Origin: Paenibacillus sp. Soil787 | GTDB taxonomy: Bacteria; Bacillota; Bacilli; Paenibacillales; NBRC-103111 | Direction of reading: 5' to 3' | DNA length: 64,000 nt | Assembly (NCBI RefSeq): GCF_001429545.1 | Contig: NZ_LMSP01000001.1 | Span: 477,189 to 541,188, forward strand | In this document: in pieces, positions 1 to 8,167 of the stretch | Layout of the letters: every line of letters starts with the position of its first letter | Position numbering within the stretch: the stretch's first letter is position 1 | Notes under the pieces: model-generated | Databases searched by the model: none | What the model was told of the DNA's origin: nothing | The model's input: only the letters and a program-made list of their open reading frames with translations | Made by a program: the position numbers and the translations under genes

Positions 1-261
1 ATGGGTGAAACCGAGCAAAGGATTAATTTGCTCACTGCATGGCGTGAAGCTCCATTTTATTCCGATAAAGAAAGAGCATTGCTGGAGTTGACAGAAACGG
101 TAACCCGAATCTCGGAGAATGGTGTACCACAAGCCGTTTATGAGAAAGTGCGGGAGCATTTTGACGAAAAGGAATTTGTGACGCTTATCATGGCGATCAA
201 TACGATTAATGCTTGGAACCGCATTGCCATTTCTACCGGAATGTTCCCTGATGCCAGGTAA
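1..261 (+). CDS. Carboxymuconolactone decarboxylase / AhpD-like protein (3' part)
   Basis: The reading frame is open from the first base, so the true start probably lies before the window; the ATG at position 1 need not be the start. The 86 visible residues have the pattern of the CMD/AhpD family C-terminal half: a WREAPF segment, then an acidic SDKERALLELTE helix, then a long helix ending in NAWNRIAIST. The family includes small helical peroxidase-like or decarboxylase proteins; the Cys-containing active site would lie upstream and cannot be seen. It ends just before a strong terminator and seems unrelated to the hut genes. The family is fairly sure, the function unknown. Confidence 0.75.
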   Translation: MGETEQRINLLTAWREAPFYSDKERALLELTETVTRISENGVPQAVYEKVREHFDEKEFVTLIMAINTINAWNRIAISTGMFPDAR

Positions 262-282
262 CAAGAAAATAGTTTGATTCCT

Positions 283-311
283 ATCCGCCTAAATGGCGGA
301 TTTTCTTTTTA
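283..311 (+). terminator. Intrinsic terminator after the CMD-like gene
   Basis: A 6-7 bp GC-rich stem (ATCCGCC with GGCGGA) and a short loop are followed by TTTTCTTTTT. It isolates the upstream gene from the hutH promoter. Confidence 0.85.
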
Positions 312-361
312 TTTGGAATAGATTTCCATCTTTACTTTAATAGGAATAGTTGAAAATTTTG

Positions 362-390
362 TTGACTACGCTCCTTTAAAGGTGTAAAAT
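362..390 (+). promoter_or_regulatory. Sigma-A promoter of hutH
   Basis: TTGACT at 362-367 and TAAAAT at 385-390 are separated by 17 bases. Transcription would begin near 397, about ten bases before the first HutP-type element, leaving a leader of about 200 nt before hutH. Confidence 0.75.
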
Positions 391-407
391 ATTTATTGAG
401 CTCTATA

Positions 408-424
408 TAGTTATTAGTGAATAG
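408..424 (+). promoter_or_regulatory. HutP-binding element 1 (hutH leader)
   Basis: Three UAG triplets, each separated by exactly four bases (UAG UUAU UAG UGAA UAG). This matches the known HutP RNA target of NAG triplets spaced by four bases. It ends at the first base of the terminator stem that follows, so bound HutP could block terminator folding. Confidence 0.8.
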
Positions 425-487
425 AATGCAGCTTTGAATGAGGGAAGAATTGATTCCTTATCCAAGTGCATTCTTTTTTGTTTTTTT
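424..487 (+). terminator. HutP-controlled leader terminator upstream of hutH
   Basis: GAATGCA (424-430) pairs with TGCATTC (467-473), with weaker inner pairing (GGGAA with TTCC), and is followed by a long T tract at 474-487. It lies between the hutH promoter and hutH and touches the UAG-triplet element, as expected of an attenuator opened by HutP plus histidine. Confidence 0.75.
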
Positions 488-539
488 GGGAAAGAAACGA
501 GTTTATGGCAAGGATTTCAATGATGGAAGCATCGGCCTT

Positions 540-556
540 TAGCCTATAGTCATTAG
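540..556 (+). promoter_or_regulatory. HutP-binding element 2 (hutH leader)
   Basis: UAG CCUA UAG UCAU UAG, the same three-triplet pattern about 115 bases after the first. It is nearly identical to the element at 2290-2306. It lies in the loop of a weak CGGC/GCCG hairpin about 40 bases before the hutH start. Confidence 0.75.
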
Positions 557-594
557 AAGCCGCTACCTATACTACTAGTAAAGCGGGTGCGGAT

Positions 595-2154
595 ATGTTA
601 ATAACAGAACAGATGAAAGATCAAAACGTGGTATTAGTGGGCGGAGGGGCATTAACGATCGAGCAGGTCGTTCAGGTTGCGCGCTTCAACGCCAAGGTTG
701 AGTTGCAAGAAGAGAGCATTCGCAAAATGGCGAAGAGCAGAGCCTATGTGGAAAAATTGTTGAGTGAGAAAAAAGTGGTCTACGGCTTGACAACAGGCTT
801 CGGAAAATTTAGCGACACCTATATTTCCGGCGATGACGCCAAAACCCTTCAGTTGAATCTCATTCGAAGTCACGCTTGCGGAATCGGTATGCCGTTCTCG
901 ATCGAAATTGCAAGAGCGATTATGCTGCTGCGCGTTAATGCACTCGCGCTCGGTTACTCCGGTATTCGTCCGGAGGTCGTCCAATTGATGGTTGGTATGC
1001 TGAATCAAGGGGTGACGCCTGTCATACCGGAAAAAGGTTCGCTCGGCGCGAGCGGTGATCTGGCTCCGCTTTCTCATTTGGCGCTCGTGCTCGTCGGTGA
1101 AGGAGAAGCTTATTATCGCGGCAATCGGTTCCCGGGCGGCCAGGCCATGAATCTTGCCGGGCTTGTTCCAGTAACCCTGGAGGCAAAAGAGGGATTAGCC
1201 CTTATCAACGGGACGCAAGTCATGACGGCTGTAGGCACATTGGCATGCCGGGATGCCATGAATCTGGCAAACTGGGCCGATTGCACGGTTGCATTAACGT
1301 GCGAAGCGTTGTTCGGTGTCCGGGACGCATTTGATCCTTTAACCCATATTATTCGTCCGCATAAAGGGCAAAGTCAATCTGCAGAAAATATAAGACGGTT
1401 AACCTCTGGGAGCAAATTAATGACGAACCAGGGGGAACGAAGGGTGCAGGATGCCTATTCGTTGCGCTGCGCGCCACAGGTTCACGGGGCAAGCCGCGAT
1501 GCGCTGGCTTATATTGCCGAAAAGCTTGAAATTGAGATCAATTCAGCTACAGATAATCCCTTAATTTTTGTGGATGAGGAGCGAGTGATTTCGGGCGGTA
1601 ATTTTCACGGGCAGCCGATTGCCCTGCCGATGGATCATCTGTCCATCAGCGCATCAGAACTGGCCAATATTTCTGAACGGCGGATAGAAAGATTAGTCAA
1701 TCCTCACTTAAATGAGAACCTTCCGCCTTTCTTAACGAAAAATGGAGGTCTTGAGTCCGGTTTTATGATCGCTCAATATGCAGCCGCAGCAGTCGTTTCC
1801 GAGAATAAGTCGATGGCTCATCCTGCAAGCGTGGATTCCATTCCGTCTTCGGGGAATCAGGAGGATCATGTGAGCATGGGAACTATTGCTGCAAGGAAAG
1901 CGAAGCAAATCGTGGAGAATGCTTATTCCGTTCTCGCCATTGAGCTGTTGTGCGGGGCTCAAGCGGCTGATTTCCGCGATCCGCAGCTACTCGGGCTCGG
2001 GACCAAATGGCTCTATGACCAGTGCCGCAATCTAGTTCCAGCGCTTGAAGCGGATCGTGTGCTTTCTCCTGATTTTCAAAAGATAGCGGATTGGATGAAG
2101 CAAACCGATGTAGCTTTGAGCATGTCGGAGGTAGTAAAGGGATTCAATAACTGA
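595..2154 (+). CDS. hutH: Histidine ammonia-lyase
   Basis: HutH deaminates L-histidine to trans-urocanate, the first step of histidine degradation in the cytoplasm. At 519 aa it has the usual length. The Ala-Ser-Gly triad that cyclises to the MIO cofactor is at residues 152-154 within GSLGASGDLAPLSH, and the active-site Tyr lies in the VYGLTTGFG segment near residue 63. The ATG at 595 has only a weak ribosome site (GCGGGTGCGG); 613 is an alternative with none. The gene appears monocistronic, with its own promoter, a HutP-type leader and a terminator right after it. hutU, hutI and hutG are not next to it, unlike in Bacillus subtilis. Confidence 0.97.
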   Translation: MLITEQMKDQNVVLVGGGALTIEQVVQVARFNAKVELQEESIRKMAKSRAYVEKLLSEKKVVYGLTTGFGKFSDTYISGDDAKTLQLNLIRSHACGIGMPFSIEIARAIMLLRVNALALGYSGIRPEVVQLMVGMLNQGVTPVIPEKGSLGASGDLAPLSHLALVLVGEGEAYYRGNRFPGGQAMNLAGLVPVTLEAKEGLALINGTQVMTAVGTLACRDAMNLANWADCTVALTCEALFGVRDAFDPLTHIIRPHKGQSQSAENIRRLTSGSKLMTNQGERRVQDAYSLRCAPQVHGASRDALAYIAEKLEIEINSATDNPLIFVDEERVISGGNFHGQPIALPMDHLSISASELANISERRIERLVNPHLNENLPPFLTKNGGLESGFMIAQYAAAAVVSENKSMAHPASVDSIPSSGNQEDHVSMGTIAARKAKQIVENAYSVLAIELLCGAQAADFRDPQLLGLGTKWLYDQCRNLVPALEADRVLSPDFQKIADWMKQTDVALSMSEVVKGFNN

Positions 2155-2173
2155 AAGTCTTGAATTGTGTATA

Positions 2174-2219
2174 GGACCGTTTTCTGCCCTTCCTCTGGCT
2201 TTAAACGGTCCGTTTTATA
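2174..2219 (+). terminator. Terminator after hutH
   Basis: GGACCGTTT (2174-2182) pairs with AAACGGTCC (2203-2211), followed by GTTTTATAT. It separates hutH from the hutP transcript. Confidence 0.75.
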
Positions 2220-2235
2220 TATGGAAGGTTTGATA

Positions 2236-2263
2236 TTGACAGAAAGATGTACTCTGGTATAAT
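2236..2263 (+). promoter_or_regulatory. Sigma-A promoter of hutP
   Basis: Perfect TTGACA (2236-2241) and TATAAT (2258-2263) boxes with a 16-base spacer. This is one of the best promoters in the window. Confidence 0.9.
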
Positions 2264-2289
2264 CAAGACAAGTAATCTAGTGCTCTATT

Positions 2290-2306
2290 TAGCCTATAGT
2301 CAATAG
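2290..2306 (+). promoter_or_regulatory. HutP-binding element (hutP leader)
   Basis: UAG CCUA UAG UCAA UAG, differing from the element at 540-556 in one base. It lies between the hutP promoter and its leader terminator, which points to autoregulation of hutP and the downstream permease. Confidence 0.8.
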
Positions 2307-2312
2307 AATGAG

Positions 2313-2363
2313 CTTGGCATGAAGGAAATTCCATCCTTCAATGCGAAGTTTTTTGTTTTTTTT
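2313..2363 (+). terminator. HutP-controlled leader terminator upstream of hutP
   Basis: CTTGGCAT-GAAGGA pairs with TCCTTC-A-ATGCGAAG around a 7-base loop, followed by a T tract at 2349-2363. It lies seven bases after the UAG-triplet element and before the hutP ribosome site, giving an attenuator layout. Confidence 0.8.
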
Positions 2364-2394
2364 GGAAGGTTACACAATAGAAAGGATGATATCA

Positions 2395-2871
2395 ATGAGT
2401 AACCTTAATGAAAGAAAATTTTTCGACTGCAGTAATTATACGATGGGAAAGCTAACTTCGCTCTTGGTCATGCTGCACAATGAAGAGGCAGGTGCGGATA
2501 TTGAGAATGAAATGAAGAGAAGAGGATACCGATATACGATTGGAAAGGTCGGCGCAATGGATTTGGTAAAAGTCGTGACGGCGATTGAAACCAGCGCCAA
2601 ATCGAACAAGGTTATCGATCCGAACTCTTATCGGGAAGTTCATTCGTTATATCATGCCATCCTTGAAGCGATTCAGGGGATTGGGAGAGGGACAGTCCAA
2701 TTCGGGGATATTTTGCGTACAGTGGGACTAACATTTTGCATTACAAGAGGAACGGTCGAAATATCAGGTTATTCTGAAGAATGGTTAAGTGTCTGCATTT
2801 ACGGAACGATCGGCGCTCCAAAAAAAGGCTTTGAACACGATGTGTTAGGGTTTGGGTACAATCATATTTAA
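2395..2871 (+). CDS. hutP: HutP, histidine-responsive RNA-binding antiterminator
   Basis: HutP binds L-histidine and Mg2+, then NAG-triplet RNA, and prevents terminator folding in hut leaders. The 158-aa product fits the family (about 150 aa). It has the conserved segments GKVGAMDLVKVV-AIETSAK, YREVHSLYHAILEA, LRTVGLTF and a C-terminal YGTIGAPKKGFEH-NHI. I chose the ATG at 2395 because AAAGGA lies eight bases before it; an in-frame ATG at 2341 is inside the leader terminator and cannot be the normal start. It is probably cotranscribed with the permease and AraC genes that follow. Its presumed targets are the three UAG-triplet elements around hutH and hutP. Confidence 0.95.
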   Translation: MSNLNERKFFDCSNYTMGKLTSLLVMLHNEEAGADIENEMKRRGYRYTIGKVGAMDLVKVVTAIETSAKSNKVIDPNSYREVHSLYHAILEAIQGIGRGTVQFGDILRTVGLTFCITRGTVEISGYSEEWLSVCIYGTIGAPKKGFEHDVLGFGYNHI

Positions 2872-2916
2872 TGACGTGAAGAGTGATGGGGAGAAATCCC
2901 TTATTTGCGAAGTGTA

Positions 2917-2930
2917 TGAAAGCGCTTTCC
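2917..2930 (+). promoter_or_regulatory. cre box between hutP and the permease
   Basis: TGAAAGCGCTTTCC is a near-perfect palindromic CcpA site. It lies inside the presumed hutP-permease transcript about 45 bases before the permease start, so it would act as a roadblock or on an internal promoter and link histidine uptake to carbon status. Confidence 0.75.
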
Positions 2931-2963
2931 GTGCTAAATTAACTGAAAAGGGGTATTCTTCAT

Positions 2964-4379
2964 ATGGCAAGCGTAATAAAGGAAAGCAACGACCAGCTGA
3001 AACGTTCCATGAAAAGCAGGCATTTGTATATGATTTCGTTAGGAGGTGCTATCGGAACAGGCTTATTTGTAAGTACGGGGTATTTGATCAATCAAGCAGG
3101 ACCCGGCGGTGTGATTCTGTCTTATTTGTCCGGCGGACTTTTAATGTATCTAGTCATGCTCTGTCTAGCTGAACTGGCTGTTATTATGCCGGTGACGGGT
3201 TCCTTTCAGGTATATGCAACGAAGTTTATAGGTCCAGCAACCGGATTTACAATAGGCTGGTTGTACTGGATCAACTGGATTGTAGCCGTCGCTTCGGAAT
3301 GGGTCGGTGCCGGAATGTTAATGAACCGATGGTTCCCTGATGTTCCGGCTTGGGCCTGGATCGCACTAATCATTGCATTCATGTTCCTTTTGAATGCCAT
3401 CTCGGCGAGCCTCTTTGCTGAATCCGAGTTCTGGTTTTCAAGCATTAAAGTCATCACGATTACTTTGTTCGTTTTATTAGGAATTGCCGCGATCATGGGA
3501 ATCATTCCTTTCGAAGGCCTCAGCTCGGCTCCGATTCGATCAGGCTTCACCCACGATGGAGGATTATTTCCACACGGCTTCGTTCCGGTATTCATGACCA
3601 TGGTAGCCGTTAATTTCAGCTATCAGGGAACGGAACTGATCGGCATTGCTGCAGGCGAAAGTGAAAATCCTGAAAAAGAGATTCCGAAGGCGACGCGAAA
3701 TACGATATGGAGGATCTTATTTTTATTCGTAGCGTCTATATTTATCTTAAGCTCCTTAATCCCTTGGAACGAAGCCGGCCTTACGGATAGTCCATTTGTG
3801 CTTGTTTTTGATAAAATGGGAATTCCTTTTGCGGCGGATATCATGAATTTTGTCATTTTGACAGCGCTTCTCTCGGCAAGCAACTCCGGTTTATATGCCT
3901 CCTCCCGTATGCTGTGGTCGCTGTCGAAGAGCAATATGGCCAGCCCTTACCTGAGTAAGTTGACTTCTAATGGCGTACCGTTTCGGGCTCTGATCGTAAG
4001 CGCCATCGTTGCGTCTGTTGCCTTGATTTCAAGTATCGTAGCCCCGGACACCGTCTTTCTGTGGCTGAGCGGTATTTCTGGATTCGCCGGAATTCTCGTT
4101 TGGATGGGGGTTGCCTTGTCCCAATATTTATTCCGCCGTCGCTATATGGCCGAGGGGAACCGCCTGGACGATTTAAAATATAAAGTAAAGCTATTCCCGC
4201 TTGTGCCCATTCTTGCCATTATCCTGTGTCTAGTTGCATTAGTCGGTTTGGCGTTCGATAAAGAACAAAAGATCGCTCTTTACTACGGAATCCCTTTTAC
4301 CATAGTATGTTATGGCGTTTACCATCTGTTTTATCGCTCGAAACATGAGCAAACGGTTGGTCATTCGGAACAACTATGA
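2964..4379 (+). CDS. hutM: Amino-acid permease, probable histidine importer (HutM-like)
   Basis: A 471-aa APC/AAT-family permease with about 12 hydrophobic segments. The first segment has the family signature [15 protein letters not shown], and GPGGVILSY follows. It would import an amino acid by proton symport across the cytoplasmic membrane. AAAAGGGG lies just before the ATG. Family members carry histidine, lysine, arginine, proline or GABA; assignment to histidine rests on its position after hutP and hutH. It follows a cre box, and its stop overlaps the start of the AraC regulator gene. The family is sure, the substrate inferred. Confidence 0.8.
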   Translation: MASVIKESNDQLKRSMKSRHLYMISLGGAIGTGLFVSTGYLINQAGPGGVILSYLSGGLLMYLVMLCLAELAVIMPVTGSFQVYATKFIGPATGFTIGWLYWINWIVAVASEWVGAGMLMNRWFPDVPAWAWIALIIAFMFLLNAISASLFAESEFWFSSIKVITITLFVLLGIAAIMGIIPFEGLSSAPIRSGFTHDGGLFPHGFVPVFMTMVAVNFSYQGTELIGIAAGESENPEKEIPKATRNTIWRILFLFVASIFILSSLIPWNEAGLTDSPFVLVFDKMGIPFAADIMNFVILTALLSASNSGLYASSRMLWSLSKSNMASPYLSKLTSNGVPFRALIVSAIVASVALISSIVAPDTVFLWLSGISGFAGILVWMGVALSQYLFRRRYMAEGNRLDDLKYKVKLFPLVPILAIILCLVALVGLAFDKEQKIALYYGIPFTIVCYGVYHLFYRSKHEQTVGHSEQL

Positions 4380-5569
4380 AATTGGATACGGCCCAAGCGG
4401 CCTTTGCTCAACTCCTTATTTCTGGAACGTTAATCCATGAAGGGGACTTTAAAGAAATACGTGAGCGGCTTGGAATAGGAATACGTCCTCAAGTAGTCAT
4501 GGTTTTGTCCATTGATCGTTTCACCGATTTTGCCATGGATAAGCCATTGCAATGGCGTATAGAGATCGGGCAGCAGTTGGTTGAAGCGATATATGAAAAT
4601 ATTACTTTGCCTTTTTTGTGGGTTTGGGTGGGAGAAGGAGTGCTGGCCGTCCTTTTGGATTTAGGAGCAGTTCAACCAGCGGATCCATTCAATAAACCAG
4701 TTATTGTCCGTATCGTCCGGAAAATTCAAAATTTCATAGATACGAGAGGATTTTCCGTCTCGGCCGGAATAGGAACTTATTATGAAGATCCATATAAGCT
4801 TCACCTATCTTTTAACGAAGCCAAAGAATCATTGATCGACCGTTTTTTTCAAGGTAACCGGATGGTTTTTCAATATGATCGGCAAAGAAGTAATCAACAA
4901 GGACGGACTAAGCTAGTGACCCAAGAGGAAAAAATCGAGTTGCTGTCACGTGTCCGCATTGGCGATGAAGAAGGCTCTATTGCTTATTTGGTTGAGTTAA
5001 TAGAACGGCTTGCCCAATCGTACAAACATAATATTAATCTGTTCAAGGCGGAAGCCTATGATCTGGTACTCTCTTTGTCAAGGATGGTAGTCGATTTAGG
5101 CGGAAATGCATCTGATATCTTATCCGAAAATGCGAAGATGCTTGAAGACTTGTATAGTACCATTCGATATGACAAATTTGTTAAAAAGCTGTGCGAATAT
5201 TGGAGGAAGCTCGCGAGGCAGGTAACGGTAGAGCATGCATTTGAGGTATCCCCAATCGTCCGTTCCGCAATCGTATATATTAAGGAGCATCATCAGGAAA
5301 AAATGCTGTTAAAGGAAATTGCTCAGCATTGTTGTTTGAGCATCCATTATTTTGCCCATTTATTCAAAAGAGAAGCGGGTTTAAGTTTTATTGACTTTTT
5401 AAATAAGGTTCGAATTGAAAAAGCCGTATATTTTTTGGAAAATACGGGCCTAGCCGTACAAGAGATTGCCGCAAGTGTTGGTTTTCAAGACGCGAACTAC
5501 TTTACCCGTAAGTTTAAAATCGTTATGGGCTGCAGTCCTACGGACTATCGGTCATCTATTCAGTGCTAA
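4376..5569 (+). CDS. AraC-family regulator with N-terminal YesN-like domain, no receiver
   Basis: A 397-aa cytoplasmic regulator. The last 100 residues are a typical AraC double helix-turn-helix: [20 protein letters not shown], then [20 protein letters not shown] and a final GCSPTDYR. The N-terminal half ([11 protein letters not shown] ... [20 protein letters not shown]) resembles the degenerate GGDEF-like region found between receiver and HTH in YesN-type regulators, but the receiver is missing. Its ATG overlaps the permease stop (ATGA), so translation is probably coupled. By position it may control histidine uptake or use in addition to HutP; that is inference. Confidence 0.85.
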   Translation: MKLDTAQAAFAQLLISGTLIHEGDFKEIRERLGIGIRPQVVMVLSIDRFTDFAMDKPLQWRIEIGQQLVEAIYENITLPFLWVWVGEGVLAVLLDLGAVQPADPFNKPVIVRIVRKIQNFIDTRGFSVSAGIGTYYEDPYKLHLSFNEAKESLIDRFFQGNRMVFQYDRQRSNQQGRTKLVTQEEKIELLSRVRIGDEEGSIAYLVELIERLAQSYKHNINLFKAEAYDLVLSLSRMVVDLGGNASDILSENAKMLEDLYSTIRYDKFVKKLCEYWRKLARQVTVEHAFEVSPIVRSAIVYIKEHHQEKMLLKEIAQHCCLSIHYFAHLFKREAGLSFIDFLNKVRIEKAVYFLENTGLAVQEIAASVGFQDANYFTRKFKIVMGCSPTDYRSSIQC

Positions 5570-5586
5570 CGCTCATTTGCTTCAGG

Positions 5587-5624
5587 AACCCAATCACTCT
5601 TATTGATGTGATTGGGTTTTTTCT
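5587..5624 (+). terminator. Terminator closing the hut region
   Basis: A perfect 11-bp stem, AACCCAATCAC with GTGATTGGGTT, and a 10-base loop, followed by T-rich sequence. Confidence 0.9.
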
Positions 5625-5649
5625 CTACATGCAAGGCATCATGCAAACG

Positions 5650-5686
5650 TGGTACAATATATGTTAAAGTAATGAAAGCGCATACT
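5650..5686 (+). promoter_or_regulatory. Extended -10 promoter and cre-like box of the first membrane sensor gene
   Basis: TGGTACAAT (5650-5658) fits an extended -10 element, with no convincing -35. TGAAAGCGCATACT (5673-5686) follows and keeps the TGAAAGCG half of a cre site. CcpA could therefore repress the sensor by blocking early elongation. Confidence 0.45.
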
Positions 5687-5730
5687 GATGAACCGGATGA
5701 ATGATCCGAGAAGGTTAAAGGGGGCTTATT

Positions 5731-7962
5731 ATGAGAGTTCTGCCCAAGTACAGAGATACATTTTTTACCCGTCTCATCTTATCCTACACGATTTTGGCTG
5801 TCGTCCTGATCGGGCTTACGGGAGGTTACCTATATTCTCAAGCCAATCGATTGATGGTTGGCGAAATTGCCAAGGACAGCCAAAACCGACTCAATACCGC
5901 AAAGGATTATGTCGAACAAACGCTGCTTAGAAGATTCGAAGACAATCTCCAGAATAAAGCTTTATCCACCATATTCATTCAGAATAATTCCAATTTGAAT
6001 TATTTGTTGGACAACGGTTGGGAAGGCAACCTCAGCCGTATTGCGTCGTTTCGCCAGGATCTCGATAATTATAAATTGGCAATTGAAGGTGCTTCTAAAA
6101 TGACGGCCTATTTTCGTACGGGAAATTATGTCGTTGACAGCAATTCCTTTTTTATGAAGCCTGATAACTCTACAGACGCCGCTTTCATCGGGCAGCTGCA
6201 GCAAATTGCTCCCAACCAATGGATAACCCGAACATTGCCGGACACAAACCCTAGTATCACCGAAGAGAAGCAGGTGATGACTTATGTCGTTAAGCTTCCG
6301 TATAACATCCCAAGCGCTATGCCTAAAGGATACTTGTTTGTTGATGTCGAGCAGGAGTACGTCAAACAGGCTGCTGCCAAAATTATGAACTCCCAGAACG
6401 AAAGGCTTTATATATTTGATGCGGTCGGGAATTTGATCGTTCAAACAACGGATTCGAATCCGGACGAAATTCAGCTTCTTCAGAACGTAATTGGATCCGG
6501 TCAGACCGTTCGGGAAATCGCTGATGACAAGAGCGGCACAATTGTAATGTCGTACCTCGACAAATCGAAGTCGGGGAACGGTTGGACCTATGCAATGGTT
6601 CGTCCAATAAATACGTTTGTATTAGCTTCCCAACAAATCAAAACAAAAATATTCATAGGCTGCAGCTTGGTACTCTTGTTAGGGTTTGTCATTTCCTACA
6701 TGATTTCAAAACGATTTTATATTCCAATGAAAAGGCTTGTACAGCATATCCGCAGCCTGCATCAACCCAATTCGGCGCAGTCCCAAATGAACGAATACGC
6801 AATCATCGGCGACGCGCTGAATATCATGGGACAAAAAATCGAGACCCTGGAATCCCTGGCGAAAACGAATGAGATGAAAAATCTTGTTTTGGGTGCCAGC
6901 CTTGGTCTGGAGAATATGGACGACTTGCCTCAGGACTGCCACTTTCTTGTAGCGTATATTCCGCTCATCGAAGGTCACAGTAAGGAGTTCAAGCAGCGTT
7001 ATGAGCAGATTGATCACTCCGTACGCAACGAAATTGTCTGCTTGAACCTGAGGGAAGCAGCTATCATCTTCTACTTTGATTCCCGCGACAAGGTTGATGA
7101 TGAGGCGATTGCTGCAGATTTAGTTCGGGTAAAAGAGGTAATTCGTGATGAGATCCGATTCGGGGCTGCGATCGGCTCTTTGGTTCAATCGCTCGAAGAA
7201 ATCCCTCTCTCTTATCAATTGGCGCAGCAAGCTTATCGTTATTGCTTTTTTTATGGTCAGGAAGCAATTATTCAACACTCGAAGATTTCTGCATTGAACC
7301 CGTCGCCGTACATGTTTTCGTTTGATCTCTATAAAAATGCATTGAAGGTCGGGAATGTAAACGGAGCGAATCAGTTTACCGATGAATTCGAGGGTATCCT
7401 GGAGGAACAGAGCCTGCAGCTCGAAGCGGTAGAATTGGCGCTGCTTCAGCTGGTTTCCACGCTGTATCAGGTCGTGATCGAGTTGGATTTACAACAATTG
7501 GTTCCTCCTTCCAATCTGTTTGATGAACTGAAAAAAGATACGCTATCGGCCACAATGGAAGCGATTAGAAGCCTCTCGCGGCAGATTGCTGTTCATGTAA
7601 ACGAATCGGGCAATCATGCGCATACGGATGTAATATTAAAATTGAAAGCTTATATCGACGAACATTTGCACGAAGACCTTTCGTTGAATCTTCTTTCCGA
7701 AATGGCTTCGCTCGCTCCAGCCTATATATCAACCTTGTTCGGCGAAGTCATGAGGGAATCGTTTACCGAATATGTCACTCGTGCCAGGCTGAATAAAGCC
7801 GCAGATCTGCTTCGTAATGACGCCAGCTTGTCCGTCACGGAAATCGCGTCTCTCGCCGGGTATCGCAACCCGCAATATTTTCATAACAAATTTAAAGCAC
7901 GTTTCGGCGTCACACCTGTTCAGTACCGGCAGGCGAAACACGCAGATGTGAAAGCAATCTAG
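5731..7962 (+). CDS. Membrane-bound AraC-family sensor-regulator (YtdP-like), copy 1
   Basis: A 743-aa one-component regulator. A first membrane helix near residues 12-35 is followed by an extracellular sensor of about 270 residues (Cache-like by size and topology), a second helix near 305-328, a HAMP-like linker, a degenerate GGDEF-like region, and a C-terminal AraC HTH (LNLLSEMASLAPAYISTLF, then VTEIASLAGYRNPQYFHNKF). AAAGGGGG lies before the ATG. Such regulators usually sit beside LplABC importers and respond to the imported glycan; here the importer begins about 200 bases downstream. It is the best candidate to bind the shared upstream block found four times between 8 and 28 kb (inference). 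Confidence 0.88.
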   Translation: MRVLPKYRDTFFTRLILSYTILAVVLIGLTGGYLYSQANRLMVGEIAKDSQNRLNTAKDYVEQTLLRRFEDNLQNKALSTIFIQNNSNLNYLLDNGWEGNLSRIASFRQDLDNYKLAIEGASKMTAYFRTGNYVVDSNSFFMKPDNSTDAAFIGQLQQIAPNQWITRTLPDTNPSITEEKQVMTYVVKLPYNIPSAMPKGYLFVDVEQEYVKQAAAKIMNSQNERLYIFDAVGNLIVQTTDSNPDEIQLLQNVIGSGQTVREIADDKSGTIVMSYLDKSKSGNGWTYAMVRPINTFVLASQQIKTKIFIGCSLVLLLGFVISYMISKRFYIPMKRLVQHIRSLHQPNSAQSQMNEYAIIGDALNIMGQKIETLESLAKTNEMKNLVLGASLGLENMDDLPQDCHFLVAYIPLIEGHSKEFKQRYEQIDHSVRNEIVCLNLREAAIIFYFDSRDKVDDEAIAADLVRVKEVIRDEIRFGAAIGSLVQSLEEIPLSYQLAQQAYRYCFFYGQEAIIQHSKISALNPSPYMFSFDLYKNALKVGNVNGANQFTDEFEGILEEQSLQLEAVELALLQLVSTLYQVVIELDLQQLVPPSNLFDELKKDTLSATMEAIRSLSRQIAVHVNESGNHAHTDVILKLKAYIDEHLHEDLSLNLLSEMASLAPAYISTLFGEVMRESFTEYVTRARLNKAADLLRNDASLSVTEIASLAGYRNPQYFHNKFKARFGVTPVQYRQAKHADVKAI

Positions 7963-7978
7963 TGGGGAATACTCATCA

Positions 7979-8006
7979 ATCAGCCTATGCAGGCTGATTT
8001 TTTTTT
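7979..8006 (+). terminator. Terminator after sensor copy 1
   Basis: ATCAGCCT pairs with AGGCTGAT around ATGC, followed by nine T residues. A very strong intrinsic terminator. Confidence 0.93.
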
Positions 8007-8052
8007 GCGGAACGCGATTATCACGGATTCATTAAAGAAAATGCAATCCGAA

Positions 8053-8110
8053 CTGAAAGAATTCTTAGGAAATTGAACAATATTACAATAGAAAAAACGC
8101 TTTCAACTGT
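8053..8110 (+). promoter_or_regulatory. Shared upstream block, copy A (importer 1 operon)
   Basis: Contains TGAAAGAATTC, then GAAATTGAACAATATTACAA, then a purine stretch and ACGCTTTCA. The same order and spacing recur at 13178, 27841 (minus strand) and 27932. The 3' end is half of a cre palindrome. I read it as an activator-binding region plus CcpA site in front of the importer operon. Confidence 0.65.
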
Positions 8111-8167
8111 ATAGAGTAAAGGCATGAAACGAGGTACTAGCCTCATCTATGAAAGGAGTTTATGAGC

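Noticed and set aside
652..1077. Antisense frames within hutH and many other genes
   Set aside because: They mirror the codon pattern of the real genes and have no ribosome sites or recognisable motifs.
2341..2394. An earlier in-frame start for hutP
   Set aside because: The ATG at 2341 lies inside the leader terminator stem, has no ribosome site and adds 18 residues absent from HutP relatives.
8053..8110. Reading the shared block as an ordinary sigma-A promoter
   Set aside because: TTGCAA or TTACAA could be a -35, but no consistent -10 follows at 16-18 bases in all four copies, so I treat it as an activator region.
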